This document shows positions 19,046 through 26,636 of a DNA stretch of 64,000 nt, piece after piece. The notes beneath the pieces are model-generated. The model was not told the DNA's origin, did no database searches, and saw only the letters and a program-made list of their open reading frames with translations. The position numbers were made by a program, and so were the translations under genes. Each line of letters opens with the position of its first letter. The first letter of the stretch is position 1. The stretch covers positions 496,001 through 560,000 of the forward strand of contig AP012044.1 in NCBI GenBank assembly GCA_000283575.1, written 5' to 3'. The stretch comes from Oscillibacter valericigenes Sjm18-20. Lineage in GTDB: Bacteria > Bacillota > Clostridia > Oscillospirales > Oscillospiraceae.

Positions 19046-19616
19046 GCGTACTTCGAATTATATCCATCAGAGCGCCTGCGTGGACGACCATGTCGTTCTT
19101 GGGGAAAGAACGAAGATATGGCACTTTACCCATGTGCAAAGCGGCGCGGAAGTCGGCTCGGATTGCAATATCGGACAGAACGTCTATATTGCAGGCAATG
19201 TTAAAATTGGGGACCATGTAAAGATTCAGAATAATGTTTCAATTTACGAAGGGGTAACACTGGAGGATTATGTATTTTGCGGACCGTCCTGCGTGTTTAC
19301 CAATGTCAAAACCCCGCGCTGCCGATTTCCGCAGAACAAAAGCGAATTCTATTTAAAAACCCTGGTTCGCGAGGGAGCCTCCATAGGGGCAAACGCCACA
19401 ATCGTCTGCGGACACGAAATCGGGCGGAATGCCTTTATCGCCGCCGGCGCGGTTGTTACTGAAAACGTGCCGGATTATGCCCTGATGGCCGGCGTACCGG
19501 CCAGACAGATCGGGTGGATCTGCGGATGCGGGAAGCGGCTTGACGAAAGCCTTATCTGCGGCCAGTGCGGGCAGAGATATTCCGCAGAAAATGGCACGTT
19601 GAAGAAGGTGGAATAA
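19038..19616 (+). CDS. Hexapeptide N-acetyltransferase (WbpD-like) with C-terminal zinc-ribbon-like tail
   Basis: A 192-residue protein whose start overlaps the dehydrogenase end by 8 bases. Left-handed beta-helix repeats run from about residue 10 to 140 (VVLGERTKIWHFTHV, NIGQNVYIAGNVKIG, VSIYEGVTLEDYVFCGP). FTNVKTPRC then GASIGANATIVCGHEIG are typical of the WbpD/WlbB group, which acetylates the 3-amino group of UDP-GlcNAc(3NH2)A. The last 30 residues have four cysteines in CGCG and CGQCG pairs, a likely small zinc ribbon that some homologues carry. Position between WbpB-like and WbpE-like genes supports the role. Confidence 0.88.
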   Translation: MNERTSNYIHQSACVDDHVVLGERTKIWHFTHVQSGAEVGSDCNIGQNVYIAGNVKIGDHVKIQNNVSIYEGVTLEDYVFCGPSCVFTNVKTPRCRFPQNKSEFYLKTLVREGASIGANATIVCGHEIGRNAFIAAGAVVTENVPDYALMAGVPARQIGWICGCGKRLDESLICGQCGQRYSAENGTLKKVE

Positions 19617-19617
19617 A

Positions 19618-20742
19618 GTGATTGCTCTGAACGATTTAAACCGGCAGTATGAGAGGATTCAAACGGAGATTAACCATGCGGTGAGCGGTGTTCTGGCGCA
19701 CGGTAAATATATTATGGGGCCGGAAGTCACGCTTCTGGAGCAAAGGCTGGCAGAGTACGTCGGGAGCCGCTACGCGGTGTCCTGCGGCAGCGGCACGGAC
19801 GCTTTGCTGATGACCCTCATGGCTTGGGGTATCGGGCCCGGGGATGCCGTGTTTACGACTCCGTTTACGTTTATCGCCACAGCTGAAACGGCGCGGATGC
19901 TTGGCGCGGTGCCGGTCTTTGTGGATATTGATCCGGCGACCTTCAATTTGAACGCGGAGCTTCTGGAGCCGGCCATACAAAAGGCAAAAAATAAGGGATT
20001 GACACCGCGGGCCGTTATTCCCGTGGATTTATTTGGCCTTCCCGCCGATTATGAACAGATTCTTACGGTGGCAAATCAATATGGGCTTCTGGTTCTGGAA
20101 GACGCGGCGCAGAGCTTTGGCGCAGTCTACAAAGTCAAAAGGACGGGGCGCCTCTGCAATGCCGCCGCCACCTCGTTTTTCCCGTCAAAGCCGCTCGGCT
20201 GTTACGGCGACGGAGGGGCCGTATTTACAGATGATCCGGATTTGTATGAAAAGCTGAGATCCATCCGGGTACATGGGCAGGGAGAGAGCAAATACGACAA
20301 TATCAGACTTGGAATAAACGGAAGACTGGATACAATTCAGGCGGCCGTTCTGCTGGTGAAACTCGGCGTACTCGATTCGGAGCTTGCTATGAGACAATCC
20401 GTGGCAGAGCGGTATACGAACGGACTTGAGAACGTTGTGGTAACTCCGCAAATTCCGGAGTATTGCCGGTCAAGCTGGGCCCAATATTCGGTTCTGGCCA
20501 AAGACGGCAGGGAGCGGAAAGAGATGCAGGATAGGCTCCTGTCCAAAGGAATACAGTCTGCAATTTATTACCCGAAGCCGCTTCACTTGCAGAGTGCTTT
20601 TTCCGATCTTGGCTATGTTCCGGGCGATATGCCGGTGGCGGAGGGGATCAGTTCCAGAATATTCAGTCTGCCGATGCACCCGTATCTGAACAGTGAAGAA
20701 ATCGAAGAGGTGATCCTGGCGCTTAGAGCACATCCTGAATGA
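19618..20742 (+). CDS. DegT/DnrJ/EryC1/StrS-family aminotransferase (WbpE-like)
   Basis: A 374-residue protein. It starts with GTG 19618, one base after the previous stop, with an AAGGTGG ribosome site. SCGSGTDALLMTLMAWGIGPGD forms the PLP pocket, VLEDAAQSFGAVYK has the PLP-contacting aspartate, and SFFPSKPLGCYGDGGA contains the Schiff-base lysine. The SGTDALLMAL and SKPLG wording is characteristic of the WbpE/WlbC group that aminates C3 of UDP-3-keto-GlcNAcA. It completes, with its neighbours, a diacetamido uronic acid pathway. I see no WbpI-type 2-epimerase, so the gluco form may be the final product. Confidence 0.9.
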   Translation: MIALNDLNRQYERIQTEINHAVSGVLAHGKYIMGPEVTLLEQRLAEYVGSRYAVSCGSGTDALLMTLMAWGIGPGDAVFTTPFTFIATAETARMLGAVPVFVDIDPATFNLNAELLEPAIQKAKNKGLTPRAVIPVDLFGLPADYEQILTVANQYGLLVLEDAAQSFGAVYKVKRTGRLCNAAATSFFPSKPLGCYGDGGAVFTDDPDLYEKLRSIRVHGQGESKYDNIRLGINGRLDTIQAAVLLVKLGVLDSELAMRQSVAERYTNGLENVVVTPQIPEYCRSSWAQYSVLAKDGRERKEMQDRLLSKGIQSAIYYPKPLHLQSAFSDLGYVPGDMPVAEGISSRIFSLPMHPYLNSEEIEEVILALRAHPE

Positions 20743-20794
20743 GCTGCCGGAAGAGACCGGTTTTGCTTTTGCATAAAAACAGAGGGATTATTTC

Positions 20795-22099
20795 ATGGAC
20801 TATTTTCTTGAATTGAAACAAAAGATCGAAACACGTCAAGCGGTGGTTGCGGTGGTGGGCCTGGGCTACGTCGGATTGCCGCTGGCAATTGAAAAAGCGC
20901 GCGCCGGATATCGCGTATTGGGGTTTGACATTCAGCAGAAACGTGTGGACATGGTGAACCGGGGAGAGAACTATATCGGCGACGTTGTCGACAGCGACCT
21001 TCATGAATTTGTACAAAAGGAGCTGCTGAAAGCAGCTTCCGACTATTCCGGAATTGCGCAGGCGGACTGCGTAACGATCTGCGTACCGACTCCTCTTGAC
21101 GCTTTCCAGCAGCCCGATATATCTTGTGTTCGCAATTCCTGCATAGCCGTTGCGCAGTATGCTCACCCGGGGATGCTGATTGTTCTTGAGAGTACGTCCT
21201 ACCCGGGAACAACGGAGGAGGTGATGCAGCCTGTTTTTCAGGAAAAGGGTTTTACAATCGGAAAGGACCTTTTTTTGGCATTCTCTCCGGAACGAGTGGA
21301 CCCCGGAAACAGACAGTATAACCTGAGGAATACGCCCAAGGTGGTTAGCGGCGTGACGCCCGCCTGCCTGGAATTGGCCGCGCTGCTGTATAAAAACGTT
21401 TTGGAATCGGAGCCGTTTCGGGTATCCAGTCCCAAAGTTGCCGAGATGGAAAAGATTTATGAGAACACGTTTCGGAACATTAATATCGCCCTTGCAAATG
21501 AAATGGCGGTGCTGTGCCGCCGGATGGGCATCGACGTATGGGAGGTCATTGAGGCAGCGAAGACGAAACCCTATGGGTTTATGGCGTTTTACCCCGGCCC
21601 CGGATTGGGTGGGCACTGTATTCCAATTGACCCCTATTATCTGGTGTGGAAAGCGAAAGAGTACCACTGCCGCACAAGACTGATTGAAACGGCGGGGGAA
21701 ATAAACGATCAGATGCCGGAGCATGTGGTCGGGCAGGCGGCGGAGCTTCTGAATCGTGACAAGAAGTCTCTGAACGGTGCGTCCGTCCTGCTTTTGGGCG
21801 TTTCCTACAAAAAGGACACGGATGATATCCGGGAATCTCCGGCACTGCGCATCTGGAAGCTTTTGAAACAGGAATCTGCGGAAGTCTCCTATCTGGATCC
21901 GTTTGTACCGTCTTTGACGTTGGATGGAGAAGTTTACGAATCAAAGTCCATGGAGGACGTCCCGGACGCAGATCTTTGCATCATTACCACAGACCACTCC
22001 CAGTTTGATGCACAAGCCATCGCAGACCATAGCCGTCTCGTCCTGGACACGCGGAATTTGACCAAAGGAATGCATAGAGATCACATATTTAGAATTTGA
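20795..22099 (+). CDS. UDP-N-acetylglucosamine 6-dehydrogenase (WbpA-like nucleotide-sugar dehydrogenase)
   Basis: A 434-residue protein, the normal length. The NAD motif VVGLGYVGLPLA (about residues 18-29) is followed by CVPTPLD, SPERVDPGNRQY (WbpA/WbpO-type wording) and the catalytic cysteine in GPGLGGHCIPIDPYYL. The C-terminal UDP-binding domain has GVSYKKDTDDIRESPAL. It oxidises UDP-GlcNAc to UDP-GlcNAcA with two NAD+. It is the last gene of the second sugar operon. A 52-base gap with a weak AGAGGGA site precedes it. The preceding three genes make the WbpA role more likely than a UDP-glucose dehydrogenase role. Confidence 0.9.
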   Translation: MDYFLELKQKIETRQAVVAVVGLGYVGLPLAIEKARAGYRVLGFDIQQKRVDMVNRGENYIGDVVDSDLHEFVQKELLKAASDYSGIAQADCVTICVPTPLDAFQQPDISCVRNSCIAVAQYAHPGMLIVLESTSYPGTTEEVMQPVFQEKGFTIGKDLFLAFSPERVDPGNRQYNLRNTPKVVSGVTPACLELAALLYKNVLESEPFRVSSPKVAEMEKIYENTFRNINIALANEMAVLCRRMGIDVWEVIEAAKTKPYGFMAFYPGPGLGGHCIPIDPYYLVWKAKEYHCRTRLIETAGEINDQMPEHVVGQAAELLNRDKKSLNGASVLLLGVSYKKDTDDIRESPALRIWKLLKQESAEVSYLDPFVPSLTLDGEVYESKSMEDVPDADLCIITTDHSQFDAQAIADHSRLVLDTRNLTKGMHRDHIFRI

Positions 22100-22114
22100 C
22101 AGGTATAAGAGAAT

Positions 22115-22155
22115 GCCAGCAATCTTCGGAATCATCCGAAGGTTGCTGGCTTGTA
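22115..22155 (+). terminator. Hairpin ending the second sugar operon
   Basis: A 15-bp stem (22115-22129 with 22136-22150, one T-G pair) has a 6-base loop. The T tract is poor (CTTGT). It lies between two convergent genes. Confidence 0.55.
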
Positions 22156-22172
22156 TCGTGCTTTCCCTGAAT

Positions 22173-22817
22173 TCAGGGACTTACAAAGTGGATGGAAACT
22201 GCGACCGAAGGAACGGACGGACCTATGAGTTGATTACCGGGATAGAGGCCCGCGCCGGTATCCGGCCTACTTGCCAATTGATAAAACTCAATATAATGAT
22301 TTGCGTGGAGTTCCAGCATGTAAGAGATGGATAACGTCTCAATATGGTTTGCAAGGAAAATCTCTGTCGTCCTGCTTGAAAAGCTTGTATCGAGGCCGTT
22401 TTTCCGGAGCCAAATCTGAAGCTCCACTGCTTCATTTGCGGTTTCTTTAATGGAAGTCGTCAGGGTGATTGCGTATACCCCGGGGGCAGTAAAGGTAATT
22501 TTTCCGCACGAGGCGGTATGCAGGATTTTATTCGACAATGAATGTTGGTTAAAAGTGATCAATTTCGGCTTTTTTGAAAAAGCAACCTGGGTGGTAGTAT
22601 CATAGAGGAAAGCATGGGGGAGGATGAGGGGTGGCGGAGGACAGTGGGGACATCCGCACGCGGGCGGTTTTTTCGCAGGCGGACCCCAGTAGCAAACCGG
22701 ACAACAGCCGGGCTCACAGCAGTGAAAATAACTTGACCAATCTTCCGCCGTTTCGCTTTTTTCCTCCTTATGATTGTGTGAAAAAAACGATTCATCAAAT
22801 TTATTATAAATGGACAT
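22173..22817 (-). CDS. Cys/Pro-rich protein with C1q/BclA-like C-terminal domain
   Basis: A 214-residue protein; ATG 22817 has an AGGAG ribosome site. Residues 1-30 are charged (His/Glu/Ser). Residues 31-68 form a Cys/Pro-rich stretch with CC, CPVC and CPHCPPPP pairs. The remaining 145 residues have the alternating pattern of C1q/TNF-like domains, e.g. GKITFTAPGVYAITLTTS followed by EAVELQIWLRKNG. Such domains form the globular tip of BclA-type exosporium and other clostridial surface proteins. There is no signal peptide, consistent with a spore-coat or exosporium route, but that is inference. It closes the glycan island and could be a glycosylation target. Confidence 0.65.
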   Translation of the reverse strand: MSIYNKFDESFFSHNHKEEKSETAEDWSSYFHCCEPGCCPVCYWGPPAKKPPACGCPHCPPPPLILPHAFLYDTTTQVAFSKKPKLITFNQHSLSNKILHTASCGKITFTAPGVYAITLTTSIKETANEAVELQIWLRKNGLDTSFSSRTTEIFLANHIETLSISYMLELHANHYIEFYQLASRPDTGAGLYPGNQLIGPSVPSVAVSIHFVSP

Positions 22818-23006
22818 GCATAGTCTCCTTATAGAAAGCTATCGTTATAAATTTCAAATATGTTCGCCCTTAATCCAGTATATTGCCCGAAAAACACAAG
22901 TGTGAAAGTGGCTGCTTGGCGTGAGCCTGAGGCCGGACTTCCACGAAAGTATATTAGCTTGATTAAATAGTGACAAGCACTGTCGGATTTCACAGATATA
23001 AAACAA

Positions 23007-23035
23007 TTGACAAACTAATTATGTTAGTTTATACT
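23007..23035 (+). promoter_or_regulatory. tetR promoter with operator dyad; rest of 22818-23150 has no gene
   Basis: TTGACA (23007-23012), a 17-base spacer and TATACT (23030-23035). The dyad AAACTAA-TTATG-TTAGTTT (23012-23030) fills the spacer exactly, as expected for TetR-type autorepression. Confidence 0.75.
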
Positions 23036-23150
23036 GCGTGTATAGTAGACATATAGCATACAGACAACGAACAGCCAACGGCGGCAAAGACGATAAATCA
23101 AGTTGGCCAATCATCTGAAAAACAAAACAAGGTCATGCGGAGGATTAAAA

Positions 23151-23726
23151 ATGAGTACAAAAAGAGGACTTGATACGCAAACGATTTTAAACGCCGCGGC
23201 GGAGCTGGCAGAAGAAAAGGGCCTTGAAAGTGTCTCATTACTTCAGGTTGCAAACAAACTGGGCATAAAATCGCCGTCGCTTTATAATCATTTAAACGGT
23301 ATTCGGGAACTTTCTACAGGTCTTGCAAAGCTGGCCCTTGCAAAGTTGGAGGGGACCATCCGCAATGCGGCGGTAGGCCGCTCAAAAGGCGATGCGCTGA
23401 CGGCAATTGCCATGGCCTATCGAAAGTTTGCGAAAGAAAATCCGGAGCTTTATAAGGCAATTCTGCGGTTTCCGGATAACGCCGACAGCGGCGTGAGGGA
23501 AGCCAGCTATGCGGTTGTCCGTATCCTGTATCAGGTGATGGAGCCGTACCATTATGGGAAAGAGGATACGCTTCATTTTGTCCGCGGATTTCGGAGCGCG
23601 CTCCATGGATTTGTCTCTCTGGAAGAGGCGGAGTTTTTCCAGGGCAGCGAAGCAAATGTCGATAAAAGCTATGAACGGCTTGTTGCACGCTTCCTTTCAA
23701 CACTGAGTGTCACGGAAAAATTCTGA
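23151..23726 (+). CDS. TetR/AcrR-family repressor with WHG-type C-terminal domain
   Basis: A 191-residue protein. ATG 23151 follows GGAGGATTAAAA, and the longer open frame starts without a ribosome site. The helix-turn-helix is TILNAAAELAEEKGLESVSLLQVANKLGIKSPSLYNHLNG (about residues 10-50), written here across the two helices. The C-terminal region (AMAYRKFAKENPELYKAIL, then RGFRSALHGFVSLEEAEFF) matches the TetR_C_33/WHG group. A near-perfect operator lies inside its own promoter. TetR proteins usually control a neighbouring transporter. Downstream lies only a short degraded membrane-protein-like stretch, so the target may have been lost. Confidence 0.92.
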   Translation: MSTKRGLDTQTILNAAAELAEEKGLESVSLLQVANKLGIKSPSLYNHLNGIRELSTGLAKLALAKLEGTIRNAAVGRSKGDALTAIAMAYRKFAKENPELYKAILRFPDNADSGVREASYAVVRILYQVMEPYHYGKEDTLHFVRGFRSALHGFVSLEEAEFFQGSEANVDKSYERLVARFLSTLSVTEKF

Positions 23727-24196
23727 TACCGCCATTGCGGCATTCACTTCACTGGCGATAACAATCTCCACGGCTGCCGTGGGAACATTCAGCCATTGGA
23801 AAGCGGGGGAATGTAAACTGGCGCTTCGGGCTTACCATGCTGATCGGTAGTATAGCAGGTTCTGTTGCAGGTTCTCTGTGTTCCGGATTTCTGCCTGAAA
23901 GTGCTCGCATTTTACATAAAGAAAGAGCGGATGGGCCGAATCGCTCAACGCTTTTATAAAGCATGAAGTCTGAGGGACTGTATCCATTGGGGCTTCCGCC
24001 TATAAGGAAGGAAGCTAAAAATTTTTTGAAAGTTGTGAATACCGATAAAAATATGAAACGCACCTTTTTAGCCGTTGCTGCTAAAATCGTTTCAGGACGG
24101 AGGAAGCAAACCTGACAAAATCGCCCTTTTCGACTGTATCTGGCAGACGAAAAGCGGGAGAATTTGTGGCCAGGGCATTAATTTTTGTCGGAAACA
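23727..24196 (+). other. Gene-poor gap with a short membrane-protein-like remnant
   Basis: No complete gene is visible. Between about 23763 and 23959 one plus-strand frame reads NVNWRFGLTMLIGSIAGSVA and continues hydrophobic, with a stop codon just upstream and another downstream. It looks like a decayed piece of a permease. A small CCACGG/CCGTGG hairpin lies near 23768. Confidence 0.35.
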
Positions 24197-24224
24197 TTGC
24201 AATTTCAGGAAAAAATGATATGAT
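24197..24224 (+). promoter_or_regulatory. Probable promoter of the CobW gene pair
   Basis: TTGCAA (24197-24202), a 16-base spacer and TATGAT (24219-24224), 50 bases before the CobW start. No Zur-like dyad is evident. Confidence 0.5.
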
Positions 24225-24273
24225 ACTGAGTGTTAGGAAATTCCTCAAATTTGAAAGCGAAGGACTTGATTCC

Positions 24274-25413
24274 ATGACAAAAATTGACATTATTTCCGGC
24301 TTTTTGGGTGCTGGAAAAACAACGCTCATCAAAAAGCTGCTGGCGGAAGCCTATCAGGGTGAGAAGCTGGTGCTGATCGAGAATGAATTTGGAGAGATCA
24401 GCATTGACGGCGGATTTTTGAAGGACTCCGGCATCCAGATCTCCGAGATGTCTTCCGGGTGCATCTGCTGTTCTCTGGTGGGCGACTTCAGCAAGGCACT
24501 GAAGGACGTTCAGCGGCAGTTCCACCCGGACCGTATTCTGATTGAGCCCTCCGGCGTGGGTAAGCTCAGCGATGTGGTCGCCGCCGTGCAGAACACCGTG
24601 GCCGAGGCCCCGGAGTTGGAGCTGAACAGCTTCGTCACCGTGGCGGATGCCTCCAAGGTGAAGGTCTATATGAAGAACTTCGGCGAGTTCTACAACAATC
24701 AGGTGGAGTCCGCGGGGACCATCATCCTCTCACGAACTCAGAAGCTGTCCGCCGAAAAGCTGGATGCCGCCGTGGCGATGCTGCGGGAGAAAAATCCCGC
24801 CGCCGCCATCCTCACCACCCCCTGGGATCAACTGGACGGCAAGACCATTCTCTCCGCCATCGAAAAGGTCTCTCTTGCGGACGAGCTGTTGGAGCGAATC
24901 CGCAGGGAGCACGAGGCCGATGTGGAAGAGCACGAGCATCATCACCACGACCACGAGGACGGCCACGATGAGCACGAGCATCATCACCACGACCACGAGG
25001 ACGGTTACGATGAGCATGAGCATCATCACCACGACCACGAGGACGGCCACAATGAGCACGAGCATCATCACCACGATCATGAGGACGGCCACGAGTGCGA
25101 CGATCCAAATTGCTCCTGCCACCACCATCACCACCACGCCGACGAGGTCTTCACCAGCTGGGGCGCGGAGACGCCCAAAACCTTTACGGAGGCGGGTATT
25201 CGCGCCATTCTTGAAAAGCTGGATACCGGGGATTACGGCAAGATTCTGCGGGCCAAGGGCATTGTTCCGTCCGCCGACGGCAGCTGGCTCAACTTCGACT
25301 ATGTGCCCGAGGAGGCGGACGTACGCAAGGGAAGTCCCGATTATACCGGCCGCCTCTGCGTCATCGGCGCCGAGCTGAACCAGGGCGGGCTCAAGACACT
25401 GTTCGGCCTGTAA
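24274..25413 (+). CDS. CobW/COG0523 GTPase with four His-rich repeats (metal chaperone type)
   Basis: A 379-residue protein from ATG 24274, which places Walker A GFLGAGKTT at residues 8-16. SSGCICCSLVGDF contains the CxCC metal-binding motif of COG0523 proteins. IEPSGVG and the later SRTQK (guanine specificity position, NKxD-like) complete the G domain. Residues about 219-274 are four tandem 14-residue repeats (EHEHHHHDHEDGHD), followed by CDDPNCSCHHHHHH. The C-terminal CobW_C domain ends in GAELNQGGLKTLFGL. Such proteins hand Zn, Co or Ni to client enzymes; the His block probably buffers metal. The partner GTPase follows after 36 bases. Confidence 0.93.
   Translation: MTKIDIISGFLGAGKTTLIKKLLAEAYQGEKLVLIENEFGEISIDGGFLKDSGIQISEMSSGCICCSLVGDFSKALKDVQRQFHPDRILIEPSGVGKLSDVVAAVQNTVAEAPELELNSFVTVADASKVKVYMKNFGEFYNNQVESAGTIILSRTQKLSAEKLDAAVAMLREKNPAAAILTTPWDQLDGKTILSAIEKVSLADELLERIRREHEADVEEHEHHHHDHEDGHDEHEHHHHDHEDGYDEHEHHHHDHEDGHNEHEHHHHDHEDGHECDDPNCSCHHHHHHADEVFTSWGAETPKTFTEAGIRAILEKLDTGDYGKILRAKGIVPSADGSWLNFDYVPEEADVRKGSPDYTGRLCVIGAELNQGGLKTLFGL
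24928..25095 (+). repeat. Four tandem 42-bp in-frame repeats in the CobW gene
   Basis: Units start at 24928, 24970, 25012 and 25054. Each encodes 14 residues rich in His/Glu/Asp. Units differ by only a few bases, so they are recently expanded and copy number may vary among strains. Confidence 0.95.
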
Positions 25414-25449
25414 CCAGAAAGATCAATTACTGTAAAGGACTTTTCATTT

Positions 25450-26379
25450 ATGGATATTCCCGTTTATCTGATCGCCGGCTTTTTGGACGGCGGCAAAACC
25501 AATTTTATCAACGGCATTCTGGAAGACGGCTTTGCCCGGGAGGAGAAGACTCTTCTGCTCTGCTGCGAGGAGGGCGAGGAGGAATACAACAAAAACGCCC
25601 TGGACAACGTCACGGTGGTGACGGTAGAGGATGAGGAGGACCTGACCTGTTCTTTTTTAAAGGAGTGCGAGAAAAAATACAAGCCCCGTCAGGTGCTGAT
25701 CGAATACAATGGCATGTGGCAAATGGAACGGCTTTACAAGGACGTGCTCCCGGCCAACTGGGTGCTGTACCAGATTATGTGCATGGTGCAGGCGTCCACC
25801 TTCGACACCTACGCGAGAAATATGGGCCAGCTGATGATGGAGAAGATCACCAACACGGACATGCTGATATTTAACCGCTGCACCCCGGAGCTGCGGGACA
25901 GCCTCCGAAAGCGGAATCTGCGGATGGTGAACCGCAGGGCGGACATTTATCTGGAGAACAACGACGGCACCAGCGAGGACTATCTCACCGGCGACGAGTG
26001 CCCGTTCGACATGACGCAGGATGTCATTGAAATCCCCGACGACGACTTCGGTGTCTGGTATGTGGACGTGATGGACCACCCGGACCGGTACAAGGACAAG
26101 CTGGTCCACATGAAGCTGGTGATGTGCCACTCCAAGAAGTACCCCGGCGTGGACTGCCCGGGCCGGTTCGCCATGGTGTGCTGTGAAAAGGACGTGACCT
26201 TCCTGGGCCTGCTGGCCCGGGGCGAGGGGTTAGAGCAGTACAAGAACCATGACTGGATGGAGATCACGGCGAAAATGGGCGTGGAGAAGCACTCGGCCTA
26301 CAAGGGGAAGGGGCCGGTGATGAACGTTCTATCCGTGGGCCCCTGCGAAAAGCCCGCGCAGGCAGTCGTGTCGTTTTAA
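25450..26379 (+). CDS. CobW-like GTPase paralogue without His block
   Basis: A 309-residue protein. Walker A reads GFLDGGKTN (about residues 9-17), which meets GxxxxGK[ST]. LLCCEEGEEEY stands where CobW proteins have the CxCC segment, and VLIEYNGMWQ replaces the IEPSG motif. NRC in MLIFNRCTPELRD may be the nucleotide-specificity site. The C-terminal region (GVWYVDVMDHPDRYKDKLVHMK onward, read in two parts) differs from CobW_C and resembles the family found with TIGR03943-type permease proteins. No permease is adjacent here. It is probably co-transcribed with the His-rich CobW and works in the same metal pathway. Confidence 0.8.
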   Translation: MDIPVYLIAGFLDGGKTNFINGILEDGFAREEKTLLLCCEEGEEEYNKNALDNVTVVTVEDEEDLTCSFLKECEKKYKPRQVLIEYNGMWQMERLYKDVLPANWVLYQIMCMVQASTFDTYARNMGQLMMEKITNTDMLIFNRCTPELRDSLRKRNLRMVNRRADIYLENNDGTSEDYLTGDECPFDMTQDVIEIPDDDFGVWYVDVMDHPDRYKDKLVHMKLVMCHSKKYPGVDCPGRFAMVCCEKDVTFLGLLARGEGLEQYKNHDWMEITAKMGVEKHSAYKGKGPVMNVLSVGPCEKPAQAVVSF

Positions 26380-26414
26380 GCAATTTTTGATTCCATTCTG
26401 TAATATTTATAAAG

Positions 26415-26452
26415 AAAGTTCCCCTCTGTTGTCGAACGGAGGGGAACTTTTA
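26415..26452 (+). terminator. Terminator after the CobW pair
   Basis: A perfect 12-bp stem AAAGTTCCCCTC with GAGGGGAACTTT is followed by TT. It lies 35 bases after the CobW-like stop. Confidence 0.8.
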
Positions 26453-26470
26453 CCGTTACTGTTGAAAGAA

Positions 26471-26503
26471 GGCTCCCGCCGCATTTGCGGCGGGAGCCTT
26501 CTT
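26471..26503 (-). terminator. Probable terminator of flagellin gene
   Basis: A perfect 12-bp stem (26471-26482 with 26487-26498) is followed on the minus strand by TTCTTTC. Between it and the flagellin stop lie further short dyads of no clear role. Confidence 0.7.
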
Positions 26504-26636
26504 ATTTGCTTTGTCCGTCTCCCTCGTCCTATCCGCCGCAAACGCAGAGGGTTTGCGGTGGAAAAAGGAGGAGCAAGGAAGCGAAGCGCTATTTTCCGCG
26601 AAGCGGGAAACAAAGTGCAGCGGACTTTGCGACGCC

